Positions 8,646 through 15,606 of a stretch of DNA of 64,000 nucleotides are shown here, piece by piece (position 1 is the first letter of the stretch; each line of letters begins with the position of its first letter). The notes beneath the pieces were generated by a model. That model did no database searches and was not told the DNA's origin. It saw only the letters and a list, made by a program, of their open reading frames with translations. Source of the DNA: an uncultured Bacilli bacterium (GTDB taxonomy: Bacteria; Bacillota_I; Bacilli_A; RF39; UBA660); assembly GCA_934096035.1 (NCBI GenBank), contig CAKOKX010000001.1:248001-312000 (forward strand), in the 5' to 3' direction. Position numbers and translations under genes: made by a program.

Positions 8646-8663
8646 TTAAAAATGTAATATAAT
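8635..8663 (+). promoter_or_regulatory. Promoter of rplJ-rplL, starting inside rplA
   Basis: A consensus sigma-A promoter: TTGACA at 8635-8640, which is part of the last codons of rplA, a 17-bp spacer and TATAAT at 8658-8663. It separates rplJL expression from the upstream operon. Confidence 0.8.
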
Positions 8664-8670
8664 ACATGTT

Positions 8671-8770
8671 AGAAAAAGCAAGAACCAAAGACAGTAGGCG
8701 TAAAAATAAGTCCTACCGAGGGGATACTTAAAACTACAAGATAATTTTAAGCTTCCCTTGGGAAGCTTTT
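8671..8770 (+). promoter_or_regulatory. L10(L12) autoregulatory leader
   Basis: The leader contains AACCAAAGACAGTAGGCG and, 10 bases on, TCCTACCGAGGGGATA, the conserved halves of the ribosomal L10 leader found ahead of rplJ in Bacillota. It ends with a perfect hairpin AAGCTTCCC/GGGAAGCTT (8749-8768) and a short T run, the attenuator. Known biology: the L10-(L12)4 complex binds the leader and lowers rplJL expression. Confidence 0.85.
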
Positions 8771-8792
8771 CTAATATAATAAGGAGGAGAAT

Positions 8793-9290
8793 ATGGCAAG
8801 CACAAAAATTCTTGAACAAAAAAAAGAAGTTGTTAATGAAATAGTTAACAAACTAAAGTCAAGTGAAAGTGTTATAATATTCCAATATCAAGGATTAACA
8901 GTTGAAGAACTAAGCTCTTTAAGAAGAGAACTTAAAAATGTTGATTCTGAAGTAAAGGTTTATAAAAACACATTACTTAAAAGAGCTGCTGATGAATTAA
9001 ATCTTAATTTAGATGACTTCTTAGAAGGACCAAATGCAATCCTATTTGGTAAAGAATTACTTGAACCAATCAAGATTGTATCAGAATTTGCTAAGAAACA
9101 TGACAAATTAGATATCCGTGTAGGTGTTATCAGTGGAAATGTTGCAGATTTAGCTGTAATCAAAGAATATGCTACCATTCCATCAAGAGAAGGATTACTT
9201 ACAATGCTTGCTGGTGGTATGATGCAATATGTTAAAGATTTAGCAATAGGGTTAAATCTTTATGCCGAACAATTAGAAGGGAAGGAATAG
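8793..9290 (+). CDS. rplJ: Ribosomal protein L10
   Basis: A 165-residue L10, the base of the ribosomal P-stalk. Typical parts are the N-terminal rRNA-binding region with YQGLTVEELSSLRRELK and the KNTLLKRAADE segment, and the C-terminal helix to which L7/L12 dimers attach. It follows AAGGAGG and sits three bases upstream of rplL. It is the likely repressor of its own leader. Confidence 0.97.
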   Translation: MASTKILEQKKEVVNEIVNKLKSSESVIIFQYQGLTVEELSSLRRELKNVDSEVKVYKNTLLKRAADELNLNLDDFLEGPNAILFGKELLEPIKIVSEFAKKHDKLDIRVGVISGNVADLAVIKEYATIPSREGLLTMLAGGMMQYVKDLAIGLNLYAEQLEGKE

Positions 9291-9293
9291 AAT

Positions 9294-9659
9294 ATGGCAA
9301 AATTAAACAAAGAAGATTTTATAAGTGCATTAAAAGAAATGACAATTCTTGAAGTTAAAGAATTAGTTGACGCAATGAAAGAAGAATTTGGTGTTGATCC
9401 AATGGCTGTTGCTGTTGCTGCTGCTCCAGCTGCTGCTGCTGAAGAAGGACCAAAAACTAGAACAGTTGTATTAAAATCAGCTGGTGGAAACAAAATTGCA
9501 GTTATTAAAATCATTAAAGAAATTACTGGTTTAGGATTAGTTGAAGCTAAAGCTGTAGCTGACAACGGTGGAAATATTAAAGAAAATATTCCTGCTGAAG
9601 AAGCTGAAGCTATTAAAACTCAATTAACTGAAGCTGGTGCTGAAGTAGAATTAGTTTAA
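9294..9659 (+). CDS. rplL: Ribosomal protein L7/L12
   Basis: A 121-residue stalk protein with the N-terminal dimerisation helices, an Ala-rich hinge (AVAVAAAPAAAAE) and the C-terminal factor-binding domain with KIAVIKIIKEITGLGLVEAK. It recruits EF-G, EF-Tu and other translational GTPases. It is followed by a strong terminator; the usual downstream genes rpoB and rpoC are absent here. Confidence 0.98.
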   Translation: MAKLNKEDFISALKEMTILEVKELVDAMKEEFGVDPMAVAVAAAPAAAAEEGPKTRTVVLKSAGGNKIAVIKIIKEITGLGLVEAKAVADNGGNIKENIPAEEAEAIKTQLTEAGAEVELV

Positions 9660-9672
9660 TTCTAAAATAAAA

Positions 9673-9694
9673 GACCACATTCGTGTGGTTTTTT
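9673..9694 (+). terminator. Rho-independent terminator of rplJL
   Basis: ACCACA and TGTGGT pair around a TTCG tetraloop and are followed by six T. Confidence 0.9.
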
Positions 9695-9696
9695 AC

Positions 9697-9725
9697 TTGA
9701 TTTTAATTTTTTGATTTAGTATAAT
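9697..9725 (+). promoter_or_regulatory. Promoter of putative antitoxin RNA
   Basis: TTGATT (9697-9702), a 17-bp spacer and TATAAT (9720-9725) form a strong promoter with no plus-strand gene after it. The short transcript it would start is described next. Confidence 0.75.
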
Positions 9726-9730
9726 GTATA

Positions 9731-9834
9731 CATGAAGAACATTCTTCATAAAATAAAAAGGAACATTCGCAACACGAATGTCTACCTATATTGAATAGTG
9801 CGACATTTGCCTAACGGCAGATGTCTAATTTTAT
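9731..9834 (+). ncRNA. Putative antisense antitoxin RNA of a type I TA locus
   Basis: A short plus-strand transcript of about 100 nt is predicted from the promoter at 9697-9725 to a hairpin (GACATTTGCC/GGCAGATGTC, 9802-9825) followed by TAATTTTATTATT. It is fully complementary to the 3' end and 3' untranslated region of the minus-strand hydrophobic microprotein gene, including its stop codon. This convergent, 3'-overlapping layout is that of txpA/ratA and bsrG/SR4 in Bacillus. Antitoxin function is inferred from layout. Confidence 0.55.
9751..9781 (-). terminator. Terminator of the toxin mRNA
   Basis: On the minus strand ACATTCG and CGAATGT pair (9781-9775 with 9769-9763) around a five-base loop and are followed by TCCTTTTTATTTT. 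It would end the hydrophobic-peptide transcript after the region overlapped by the plus-strand RNA. Confidence 0.65.
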
Positions 9835-9915
9835 TATTAACAACAATAAAGCTGTTATTAACAGAATAATACATAATCGGTTAAGTAGCTTAATTACATA
9901 AACTCTCTTCTTCAT
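9811..9915 (-). CDS. Hydrophobic microprotein, putative type I toxin (34 aa)
   Basis: A 34-residue peptide: a basic N-terminus MKKRVYVIK, one membrane helix of about 20 residues rich in Leu and Ile, and the tail KLDICR. A very strong site AGAGGAGG lies seven bases before ATG 9915; an earlier in-frame ATG at 9921 is too close to it. Size, topology and charge fit type I toxins that insert in the membrane. Its stop codon lies in the loop of the antisense RNA terminator. The 5' leader contains CCTCT (9958-9954), able to pair with AGAGG of the ribosome site (9930-9926). No sequence family is recognised; toxicity is inferred. Confidence 0.55.
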   Translation of the reverse strand: MKKRVYVIKLLNRLCIILLITALLLLIIKLDICR

Positions 9916-9991
9916 ATGCATTCCTCCTCTCAATAAGCCAAAAGCCCCTGAAAAGAGGTAGACACCCGAGAACAAATATTCCCTAAAAAAT

Positions 9992-10020
9992 ACTTTAACA
10001 AATAAACACAAATACTTCAA
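9992..10020 (-). promoter_or_regulatory. Promoter of putative toxin mRNA
   Basis: On the minus strand TTGAAG (10020-10015), a 17-bp spacer and TAAAGT (9997-9992) would start a transcript near 9985 with a leader of about 70 nt before the microprotein. Confidence 0.5.
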
Positions 10021-10060
10021 GCAAAAAACGTAAATTTTATAAAATAAAAACATAAATTTA

Positions 10061-10083
10061 AAAGCCACAATTAATTTTTGTGA
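10061..10083 (-). terminator. Terminator of the ABC-GntR operon
   Basis: On the minus strand GTCACAA and TTGTGGC form a seven-pair stem with a T-G pair, followed by a short T run. The stop codon of the GntR gene lies inside the hairpin. Confidence 0.55.
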
Positions 10084-10436
10084 CTTTTTATTTTTGTTAT
10101 AATTTCTTCTGTAGAAAATCCATAATTTTTAAGCTCAGTTATTATATTATTTAAATCATCGTATAGTTCTTGAGTTCTATCATTTCTAGCGTTTATAATA
10201 TCTTCGGTTATAAATGTTCCTTTGGTAGATTTAGTAATAATAATGCCTTTATTATCCAAAATATCATATGCTTTTTTTACAGTATTAGGATTTATTCCTA
10301 AACTACAAGCAAGTTCTCTGATTGAAGGTATTTGTTCATTAGGCTTTAAAACATTTAAAATAACTAACTTTTCAACTCCTTTAACTATTTGCTCATAGAT
10401 AGGTGTTCGTGACTGATAATCAATACTAATATTCAC
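10071..10436 (-). CDS. GntR family regulator, YtrA type
   Basis: A 121-residue repressor with a winged helix at residues 10-75 (the YEQIVKGVEKLV and SIRELACSLGINPNTVKKAY segments) and only a short C-terminal dimer helix, the hallmark of the YtrA subfamily. These usually control a linked ABC transporter. Here the gene is last in the operon, seven bases after the permease, whereas in B. subtilis ytrA is first. A perfect inverted repeat TGTACTA-N7-TAGTACA ahead of the ATPase gene is its likely operator. Confidence 0.85.
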   Translation of the reverse strand: MNISIDYQSRTPIYEQIVKGVEKLVILNVLKPNEQIPSIRELACSLGINPNTVKKAYDILDNKGIIITKSTKGTFITEDIINARNDRTQELYDDLNNIITELKNYGFSTEEIITKIKSHKN

Positions 10437-10442
10437 TAAGCA

Positions 10443-12224
10443 TCATTCCTTTTTACAATTACCTTCATTATAACATAAATCTTTATAAGTGTTTAAAAAT
10501 TTTTCAAACGATTCAATATCTTTAATAGTATATTTAAATGGAGTAATGTAATTATCATTTGTATTATAAATTAACTCAATATATTCGCCTTTATATTCAT
10601 CATTATAATGTTTTTTTAAATAATTCGTTAAAGCATCATCATCTTTTTCTGAAACATACTCTAATAAATTAGTTAAATCTTTATTTCCGTTTATTATAGA
10701 TATTTGTTTTGAAGTATCATTATAACTCAAAAACTTTTCATTAAGAAATGTGGTTATATAATTCATAGTTTTCTTATTAACATTGTTTGGAATAGTTAGA
10801 ATTTGATATTCATGATTTTTATAGATGTATAGTTTTATACCCAGTCTATAATTATTTTTATCAATTTTTATATTATCTAAATCTAATTTATCAACATTTA
10901 ATTTATAATTATTGTAATAAGCAGCAGTAGTATTTTTATAACTAGCATTATTTATGTATTTAATATAATCGCTTAAATCGTTTTTATGAATACTCGTAAA
11001 TGCATCACTTGATAAAGGCATGATTATTTGATAAGAATTATTATTTATATTAAATAATTCTGAAGTGTCGCTATGATTATTAAAACTGTTTTTTATTAAA
11101 TCAAAACTTGTTACTGTGGTAGTTAAATACTCAGAATAAGCATTAGATGTTGTTAGCTCATTACAATTTATAACTTGCTTTTTGTTATAAGCACTAATAA
11201 TACCATAAAAACATAGAGATAAAATAATGTAAGTCCAAGTAAATATTATCGCAGACTTTAATGGCTTATATAATTTCTTTTGAGTTAATAAATCATAAAT
11301 TAAGTAATAAAATATTGCAGCTAGAGTAATTATTAAACCAGTAAAAATATTTTTTTCTTTAAGAAACAAAGCATTTAGTAACATAAATGGTAAAAGTGAA
11401 ATTGTTTTAACAACATAATGTAGAGATTCGTTTTTAAATCCTGCTGTTATGTTTTCCATTTTTCTTCTTTTAAATAAAACATAACCAGCGAATATATAAA
11501 TTATAGAAAGAAGAGATGTTTTAATAATGTCTGCAGTATTAAATTCTTTTTTTAGAACATAGCTACTTGGTAATGTCAAAGGATGTTTTATATTTTTAAT
11601 ATGATCAACATAATATTCGTTATTATCACCCTTAAACTTTATATAAGTTTCTGTATAATTTTCTGACAACAATTTATCAACATCTAAAGTTATTGGAAAA
11701 GACCAAATTAGAATAATAGAAACAATTAAAGCAGTAATAAAGTTACCACATAAAGATATGGCGAGAGTTATTACTATATAGATAAAACTATATAAAATAA
11801 AAGTGTATATAAAATAATCAAATAATAAAGCAAAAGGGATAGACAAATTAGTTAAATTAAATAATGAAAATACAATGACATTTATTATCAATAAAACTAA
11901 TATAAGTAAAAGGCCAGCCAAAATATTTGAAAAAAACAACTTTCTTTTATTTATAGGTTTTGATAAATAAAAATCTAAACTATTTTGTTTAAATAAATAA
12001 TTATTCAAAATATATGCTATTACTACAGGAAATATAAAAGAAGCAAAGTAAGTCATTTTTGTTAAGTCAATTAAATTTATTACATATATTTGCTGATTTA
12101 GCATATTAAATAGATAAAGTATATTAACAATTGGAATAATAAAGAATAAAAATAATAGTATTCCAAGTGATTTTTTTATGTTTTCTTTTATAAAATTAAA
12201 ATTAATTAATTTCATTAAATTCAT
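10443..12224 (-). CDS. ABC transporter permease, large ABC-2 type
   Basis: A 593-residue membrane protein with about six N-terminal helices, a break, further helices near 270-350 and a long extracytoplasmic segment (residues 355-590) rich in Asn, Asp and Tyr. Its start overlaps the end of the ATPase gene by 23 bp, so the two are translationally coupled. It would be the membrane partner of the ATPase, as in the ytrBCDEF and bcrAB exporters. The substrate is unknown; antibiotic or peptide export is a guess from the YtrA-type regulator. Confidence 0.7.
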   Translation of the reverse strand: MNLMKLINFNFIKENIKKSLGILLFLFFIIPIVNILYLFNMLNQQIYVINLIDLTKMTYFASFIFPVVIAYILNNYLFKQNSLDFYLSKPINKRKLFFSNILAGLLLILVLLIINVIVFSLFNLTNLSIPFALLFDYFIYTFILYSFIYIVITLAISLCGNFITALIVSIILIWSFPITLDVDKLLSENYTETYIKFKGDNNEYYVDHIKNIKHPLTLPSSYVLKKEFNTADIIKTSLLSIIYIFAGYVLFKRRKMENITAGFKNESLHYVVKTISLLPFMLLNALFLKEKNIFTGLIITLAAIFYYLIYDLLTQKKLYKPLKSAIIFTWTYIILSLCFYGIISAYNKKQVINCNELTTSNAYSEYLTTTVTSFDLIKNSFNNHSDTSELFNINNNSYQIIMPLSSDAFTSIHKNDLSDYIKYINNASYKNTTAAYYNNYKLNVDKLDLDNIKIDKNNYRLGIKLYIYKNHEYQILTIPNNVNKKTMNYITTFLNEKFLSYNDTSKQISIINGNKDLTNLLEYVSEKDDDALTNYLKKHYNDEYKGEYIELIYNTNDNYITPFKYTIKDIESFEKFLNTYKDLCYNEGNCKKE

Positions 12225-13098
12225 ATCCTAGGACCTCCATTTTATAAATAAATATTTCTTCTAAAGTAAGGGGTAAGTAATCAAGTATTACTGGATTCAT
12301 TTTAGATAATTTATTTCGAACATTTTTATTGTCTTCCATTATAATTGTAGCTATATTACCAATTTTCTTGTATAAAAGTATTTCAAAATCTTTAAAAGTA
12401 TTTTTATCAAAATCACTCTTTAATGAAATTTGAACCTTTATCATATTAGTTTTCAAATTATCAATATCACCTTCAAAAAGAATAGAACCCTTATATAACA
12501 AACCAAGATTATCACAAATATCTTCGAGTTCTCTTAAATTGTGACTAGTCATAATAATGGTAGTATCTTGTTTTGTCATTTGTTTAATTAGTAAATCTTT
12601 AAAATGCTTTCTAATAACAGGATCTAATCCATCAAAAGTTTCATCAAAAAATAAATATTTTGTATTACAAGCAATAGCGCAAAGTAACGCACATTGTCTT
12701 TTCATACCTTTTGAAAAACTAGAAATAGTTTTTGAAATATCAAGCTTTAATAACTTAGCTTCATTTTTAACAAATTCTAAATCAAAATCTTTATAAAAAC
12801 TTTGATAAAATTTAGCAGTATCAATCAAATTGTAATTGTTAAAAAAGAATAAGTCATCAGGGATAAATACAATATTTTCTTTAATGTCTTCATTGTCAAA
12901 CGAATTAACATTATCAATTAATGTTTCGCCTTTATCGGGTTCGTAGATGCTACATATTAAGCGTAAAAGTGTTGATTTGCCAGCACCATTAGCACCAACC
13001 AAACCATAAATGGCATTATCAGGAATTGTACAATTTAAATTTTCAATAACTTGTTTATCCTTACCAAATGCTTTACTTAAATTTTTAAGTTCAATCAT
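12202..13098 (-). CDS. ABC transporter ATP-binding protein
   Basis: A 298-residue nucleotide-binding subunit. Walker A is GANGAGKST (about residues 34-42), the signature is SFSKGMKRQ near 133 and Walker B is YLFFDETFDGLDP near 156, followed by the H-loop TSHNLREL. The 80 C-terminal residues are the variable domain seen in BcrA/YtrB ATPases. First gene of the operon; ATG follows GGAGG after the predicted GntR operator. Confidence 0.9.
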   Translation of the reverse strand: MIELKNLSKAFGKDKQVIENLNCTIPDNAIYGLVGANGAGKSTLLRLICSIYEPDKGETLIDNVNSFDNEDIKENIVFIPDDLFFFNNYNLIDTAKFYQSFYKDFDLEFVKNEAKLLKLDISKTISSFSKGMKRQCALLCAIACNTKYLFFDETFDGLDPVIRKHFKDLLIKQMTKQDTTIIMTSHNLRELEDICDNLGLLYKGSILFEGDIDNLKTNMIKVQISLKSDFDKNTFKDFEILLYKKIGNIATIIMEDNKNVRNKLSKMNPVILDYLPLTLEEIFIYKMEVLGYEFNEIN

Positions 13099-13111
13099 TA
13101 TTATCCTCCAT

Positions 13112-13132
13112 TGTACTATATGTACTAGTACA
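13112..13132. promoter_or_regulatory. Inverted repeat, likely YtrA/GntR operator
   Basis: TGTACTA and TAGTACA form a perfect 7-bp inverted repeat around a 7-bp centre, 14 bp upstream of the ABC ATPase start. Position and symmetry fit autoregulation by the operon's own GntR protein. Confidence 0.65.
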
Positions 13133-13221
13133 AATAAAATATAACATATAATTTTTATATAATCAAGTAGTTACTAAAAAATTTCACAATATAATTAATA
13201 TTTAAAATTTTTCAAATGAAA

Positions 13222-13250
13222 TTGACAATTACAGATGTTTCAAATATAAT
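13222..13250 (+). promoter_or_regulatory. Consensus promoter of pilin-like gene
   Basis: TTGACA (13222-13227), exactly 17 bp and TATAAT (13245-13250): a full-consensus sigma-A promoter 19 bp before the microprotein ATG. Confidence 0.85.
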
Positions 13251-13268
13251 AGATTACTGGTGATACAT

Positions 13269-13406
13269 ATGCTTAAAAACTTAAATAATAAACTAAAAGA
13301 TAATAAAGGATGGGGGCTAGCCGAAATGTTAATTCTTAGTGGAATACTTTTGTTAGCATTACTTTTAGCAGCCTATTTAATTTACAAATTATATAGTAGC
13401 TTTTAA
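13269..13406 (+). CDS. Pilin-like membrane microprotein (45 aa)
   Basis: A 45-residue protein: a polar, Lys/Asn-rich leader of about 14 residues ending in KG, then WGLAEMLILSGILLL and a hydrophobic helix with a short polar end. A Gly followed by a helix with Glu at position +5 is the type IV prepilin signature, cut by prepilin peptidase; Flp-type pilins are similarly tiny. It could equally be an ordinary single-span protein. It has a full-consensus promoter and is followed after 31 bp by a WYL regulator, probably on the same transcript. No pilus assembly genes are in the window. Confidence 0.55.
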   Translation: MLKNLNNKLKDNKGWGLAEMLILSGILLLALLLAAYLIYKLYSSF

Positions 13407-13437
13407 ATCAGCTTTGGACTTATAGTGGGAGCTAATT

Positions 13438-14022
13438 ATGTCAAAAATATCAAATTGTTTATTAATGCTTGAATATTTAGAAAATGGTAGAAAATATAAT
13501 ATAAAGGAACTAGCAGAAAAACTTGAAGTATCCGAAAGAATGGTTAGAAGTTACAAGGAAGAACTCGAAAAAGCAGGAATATTTATAGATAGCATCATGG
13601 GACCTTATGGGGGTTATGTTTTAAATCAAAGTATTAAAATTCCTTTACGCAAATTTTCTAAAGAAGATTATGAATTTTTAAAAAGTCTAGAAGTTAATGA
13701 AGAAGATAAGGAAAAGTTACAAATAATAGCTGATAAAGTTCATGGAATCTATTTTGAATCTCAAAACGAAAATATTGAATTAAAAGATGATATTAAAAAT
13801 TATTATAATATATTAAATAAGGCTATAAAAGAAAAAAGAAAAGTAAAAATAAATTACTATTCATTTACCGATGGAAATTTAAATAGAATTATAAGGCCAT
13901 ATGATTTATTTTTATATAATTCTGGATGGGGATGTGCAGCCTTTTGTGAACTTCGTCAAGATTTAAGAAATTTTGAACTTAAAAGAATAAATAAAATGGA
14001 GCTTTTAGATGAAACTTTTTAA
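13438..14022 (+). CDS. HTH-WYL domain regulator (short)
   Basis: A 194-residue regulator. Residues 1-55 form a winged helix (NIKELAEKLEVSERMVRSYK), and 120-190 a WYL-like domain with KRKVKINYYSF and IIRPYDLFLYNSGWGCAAFC. Full-length relatives have over 300 residues with a WCX dimer domain at the C-terminus; this one stops after WYL. WYL domains sense nucleic acid or nucleotide ligands in several phage-defence and stress regulators. It lies downstream of the pilin-like gene and upstream of a SIS-domain gene. Confidence 0.75.
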   Translation: MSKISNCLLMLEYLENGRKYNIKELAEKLEVSERMVRSYKEELEKAGIFIDSIMGPYGGYVLNQSIKIPLRKFSKEDYEFLKSLEVNEEDKEKLQIIADKVHGIYFESQNENIELKDDIKNYYNILNKAIKEKRKVKINYYSFTDGNLNRIIRPYDLFLYNSGWGCAAFCELRQDLRNFELKRINKMELLDETF

Positions 14023-14037
14023 GTAGACCAAATACTT

Positions 14038-14076
14038 CCTCTTTAAGTGATATAAATTACTTAAGGAGGATTTTTT
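14038..14076 (+). promoter_or_regulatory. Hairpin that contains the ribosome site of the next gene
   Basis: CCTCTTTAAGT (14038-14048) pairs with ACTTAAGGAGG (14059-14069) in an 11-pair stem with one U-G pair. The right arm is the Shine-Dalgarno sequence of the SIS gene, and TTTTTT follows before its ATG at 14077. It can act as a terminator of the WYL transcript, as a ribosome-site lock, or both. Confidence 0.65.
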
Positions 14077-14997
14077 ATGGAAAAGAATATGAATGAAAAT
14101 TTCAAAAAATTGAATAATAGGGTTGTTGATAGTTTAAATGATACTGACTTAGAAAAATTAAATTATTTACTAAGTAAAATTAAAGACCCAACATTAGTAT
14201 CGGGGGTAGGTGGTTCTAGTATTGTTGCTACGTTTGCATCAAAAATATTACTTATGAAAAATATGATTATAACTAAATGTGTAGAACCAAGGGATTTAAA
14301 ATATTTTAAAGAGTTTATGAACAGCTATAAAAATATTTTGGCATGTAGTTACTCTGGAGCAAACTTTGGCGTTGAATTAGCTTTCGATAACAATCTAAGA
14401 CATTACTTGTTATCTAGTAAGGAAAATAATGAAAAAGGAATAATTAGTTTAAATTATATTTGTAAGGATCCTGAAAAAAGTTTTATATCTTTAGCAGCAA
14501 CATTAATACCATGTGCAATATTATTAAATTATTATTTGGATAATGATTATCAAAGAATAATTGATAGTACAAAAGAATATGATTATAATTTTGATGTAAA
14601 TTGTGATGCTTTTGAAATCTTTACAGGACTTGAAACATTATCAGCAAGCAAATATTTAGAATCTACGATGGTTGAAGCTGGTATTGGTATTCCTGTAATT
14701 CATGATAAGTATTCATATTGTCATGGTAGAAGTACATTATCAAAAACTTACAATAATATAGCAATATATTTTAATTTAGGTACAGACTTAGATAAAATAT
14801 TATTAAGTGAATTAACAAAATACCATAAAGAAGTAATTGTATTAGATAGCAAGCCAACGCTTTTATCGGAGTATAATTTATTAATAAAGTGCATGTATCT
14901 AACAAAATATATCGCAACACAAAAAGAAAAAGATTTATCTGGTGTAGATTATAATCCAATTGTAAAAAAACTCTATAGATTTAATAAAGGCGTATGA
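14077..14997 (+). CDS. SIS domain protein (sugar isomerase-like)
   Basis: A 306-residue protein with the SIS phosphosugar-binding pattern: VSGVGGSSIVATFASKIL near residues 40-60 matches the Ser/Thr-rich phosphate loop, and ILACSYSGANFGVELA near 88-103 a second strand-loop. Related domains are found in GlmS, phosphosugar isomerases and RpiR regulators. No DNA-binding domain is present, and the substrate is unknown. Its ribosome site is buried in a long hairpin, suggesting control at translation. Confidence 0.6.
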   Translation: MEKNMNENFKKLNNRVVDSLNDTDLEKLNYLLSKIKDPTLVSGVGGSSIVATFASKILLMKNMIITKCVEPRDLKYFKEFMNSYKNILACSYSGANFGVELAFDNNLRHYLLSSKENNEKGIISLNYICKDPEKSFISLAATLIPCAILLNYYLDNDYQRIIDSTKEYDYNFDVNCDAFEIFTGLETLSASKYLESTMVEAGIGIPVIHDKYSYCHGRSTLSKTYNNIAIYFNLGTDLDKILLSELTKYHKEVIVLDSKPTLLSEYNLLIKCMYLTKYIATQKEKDLSGVDYNPIVKKLYRFNKGV

Positions 14998-15041
14998 TAT
15001 TAAGAAAACAACAAATTGGCACAAAAAATCATTATTTTTTC

Positions 15042-15070
15042 TTGACAAACATAAGCTAATAATGTTATAG
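15042..15070 (+). promoter_or_regulatory. Promoter of the str operon
   Basis: TTGACA (15042-15047) and TTATAG (15065-15070), or TATAGT one base on, with 17-18 bp between, lie about 100 bp before rpsL. Confidence 0.75.
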
Positions 15071-15089
15071 TATATTTGCATTTTGAAAA

Positions 15090-15150
15090 GACGGGTTCTG
15101 CTTAGGTAGAACCTAGTTTAAAACAATGTTCGATACACCAGGATGTGTGT
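15090..15150 (+). promoter_or_regulatory. Structured rpsL leader
   Basis: The leader holds a hairpin GGTTCT-N8-AGAACC (about 15095-15114) and a second one around ACACC/GTGTG. It may serve in autoregulation of the str operon, but no protein site can be assigned. Confidence 0.4.
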
Positions 15151-15172
15151 TAATGGAAAGGAGCGAAAATAA

Positions 15173-15586
15173 ATGCCTACGATCAATCAATTAGTAAAGA
15201 AAAATCGAAGCAAAAAAACAAGAAAGAGTAAAAGTCCAGTATTAAATGTTGGATTTAACACTCTAGAAAAGAAGCAAACTGATGCAAAGAGTCCACAAAA
15301 AAGAGGAGTTTGTACTAAAGTTGGTACAAGAACACCTAAAAAACCGAACTCAGCATTAAGAAAATATGCTCGTGTTAGACTTTCTAATGGTAAAGAAATC
15401 GATGCTTATATTCCAGGAGAAGGACATAACTTACAAGAACACAGTGTTGTTTTAGTAAGAGGTGGCCGTGTTAAGGATTTAATCGGTGTTCGTTATCATA
15501 TCGTAAGAGGTACACTTGATACTCACGGAGTTCAAGATCGTAAACAAGGACGTAGTAAATACGGAACTAAAAAAGACAAAAAATAA
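15173..15586 (+). CDS. rpsL: Ribosomal protein S12
   Basis: A 137-residue S12, the decoding-centre protein of the 30S subunit. The signature KKPNSALRKYARVRLSNGKE and the PGEGHNLQEHSVVLVRGGRV loop are intact. Lys at the classical streptomycin-sensitive positions is kept in TPKKPNS. First gene of rpsL-rpsG-fusA-tuf; ATG follows AAAGGAG. Confidence 0.98.
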   Translation: MPTINQLVKKNRSKKTRKSKSPVLNVGFNTLEKKQTDAKSPQKRGVCTKVGTRTPKKPNSALRKYARVRLSNGKEIDAYIPGEGHNLQEHSVVLVRGGRVKDLIGVRYHIVRGTLDTHGVQDRKQGRSKYGTKKDKK

Positions 15587-15606
15587 TAGAATAGGAGGAA
15601 AATTAA

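Noticed and set aside
9916..10068. Longer 85-residue version of the hydrophobic microprotein
   Set aside because: The extension lies in the mRNA leader and promoter; the strong AGAGGAGG serves the ATG at 9915.
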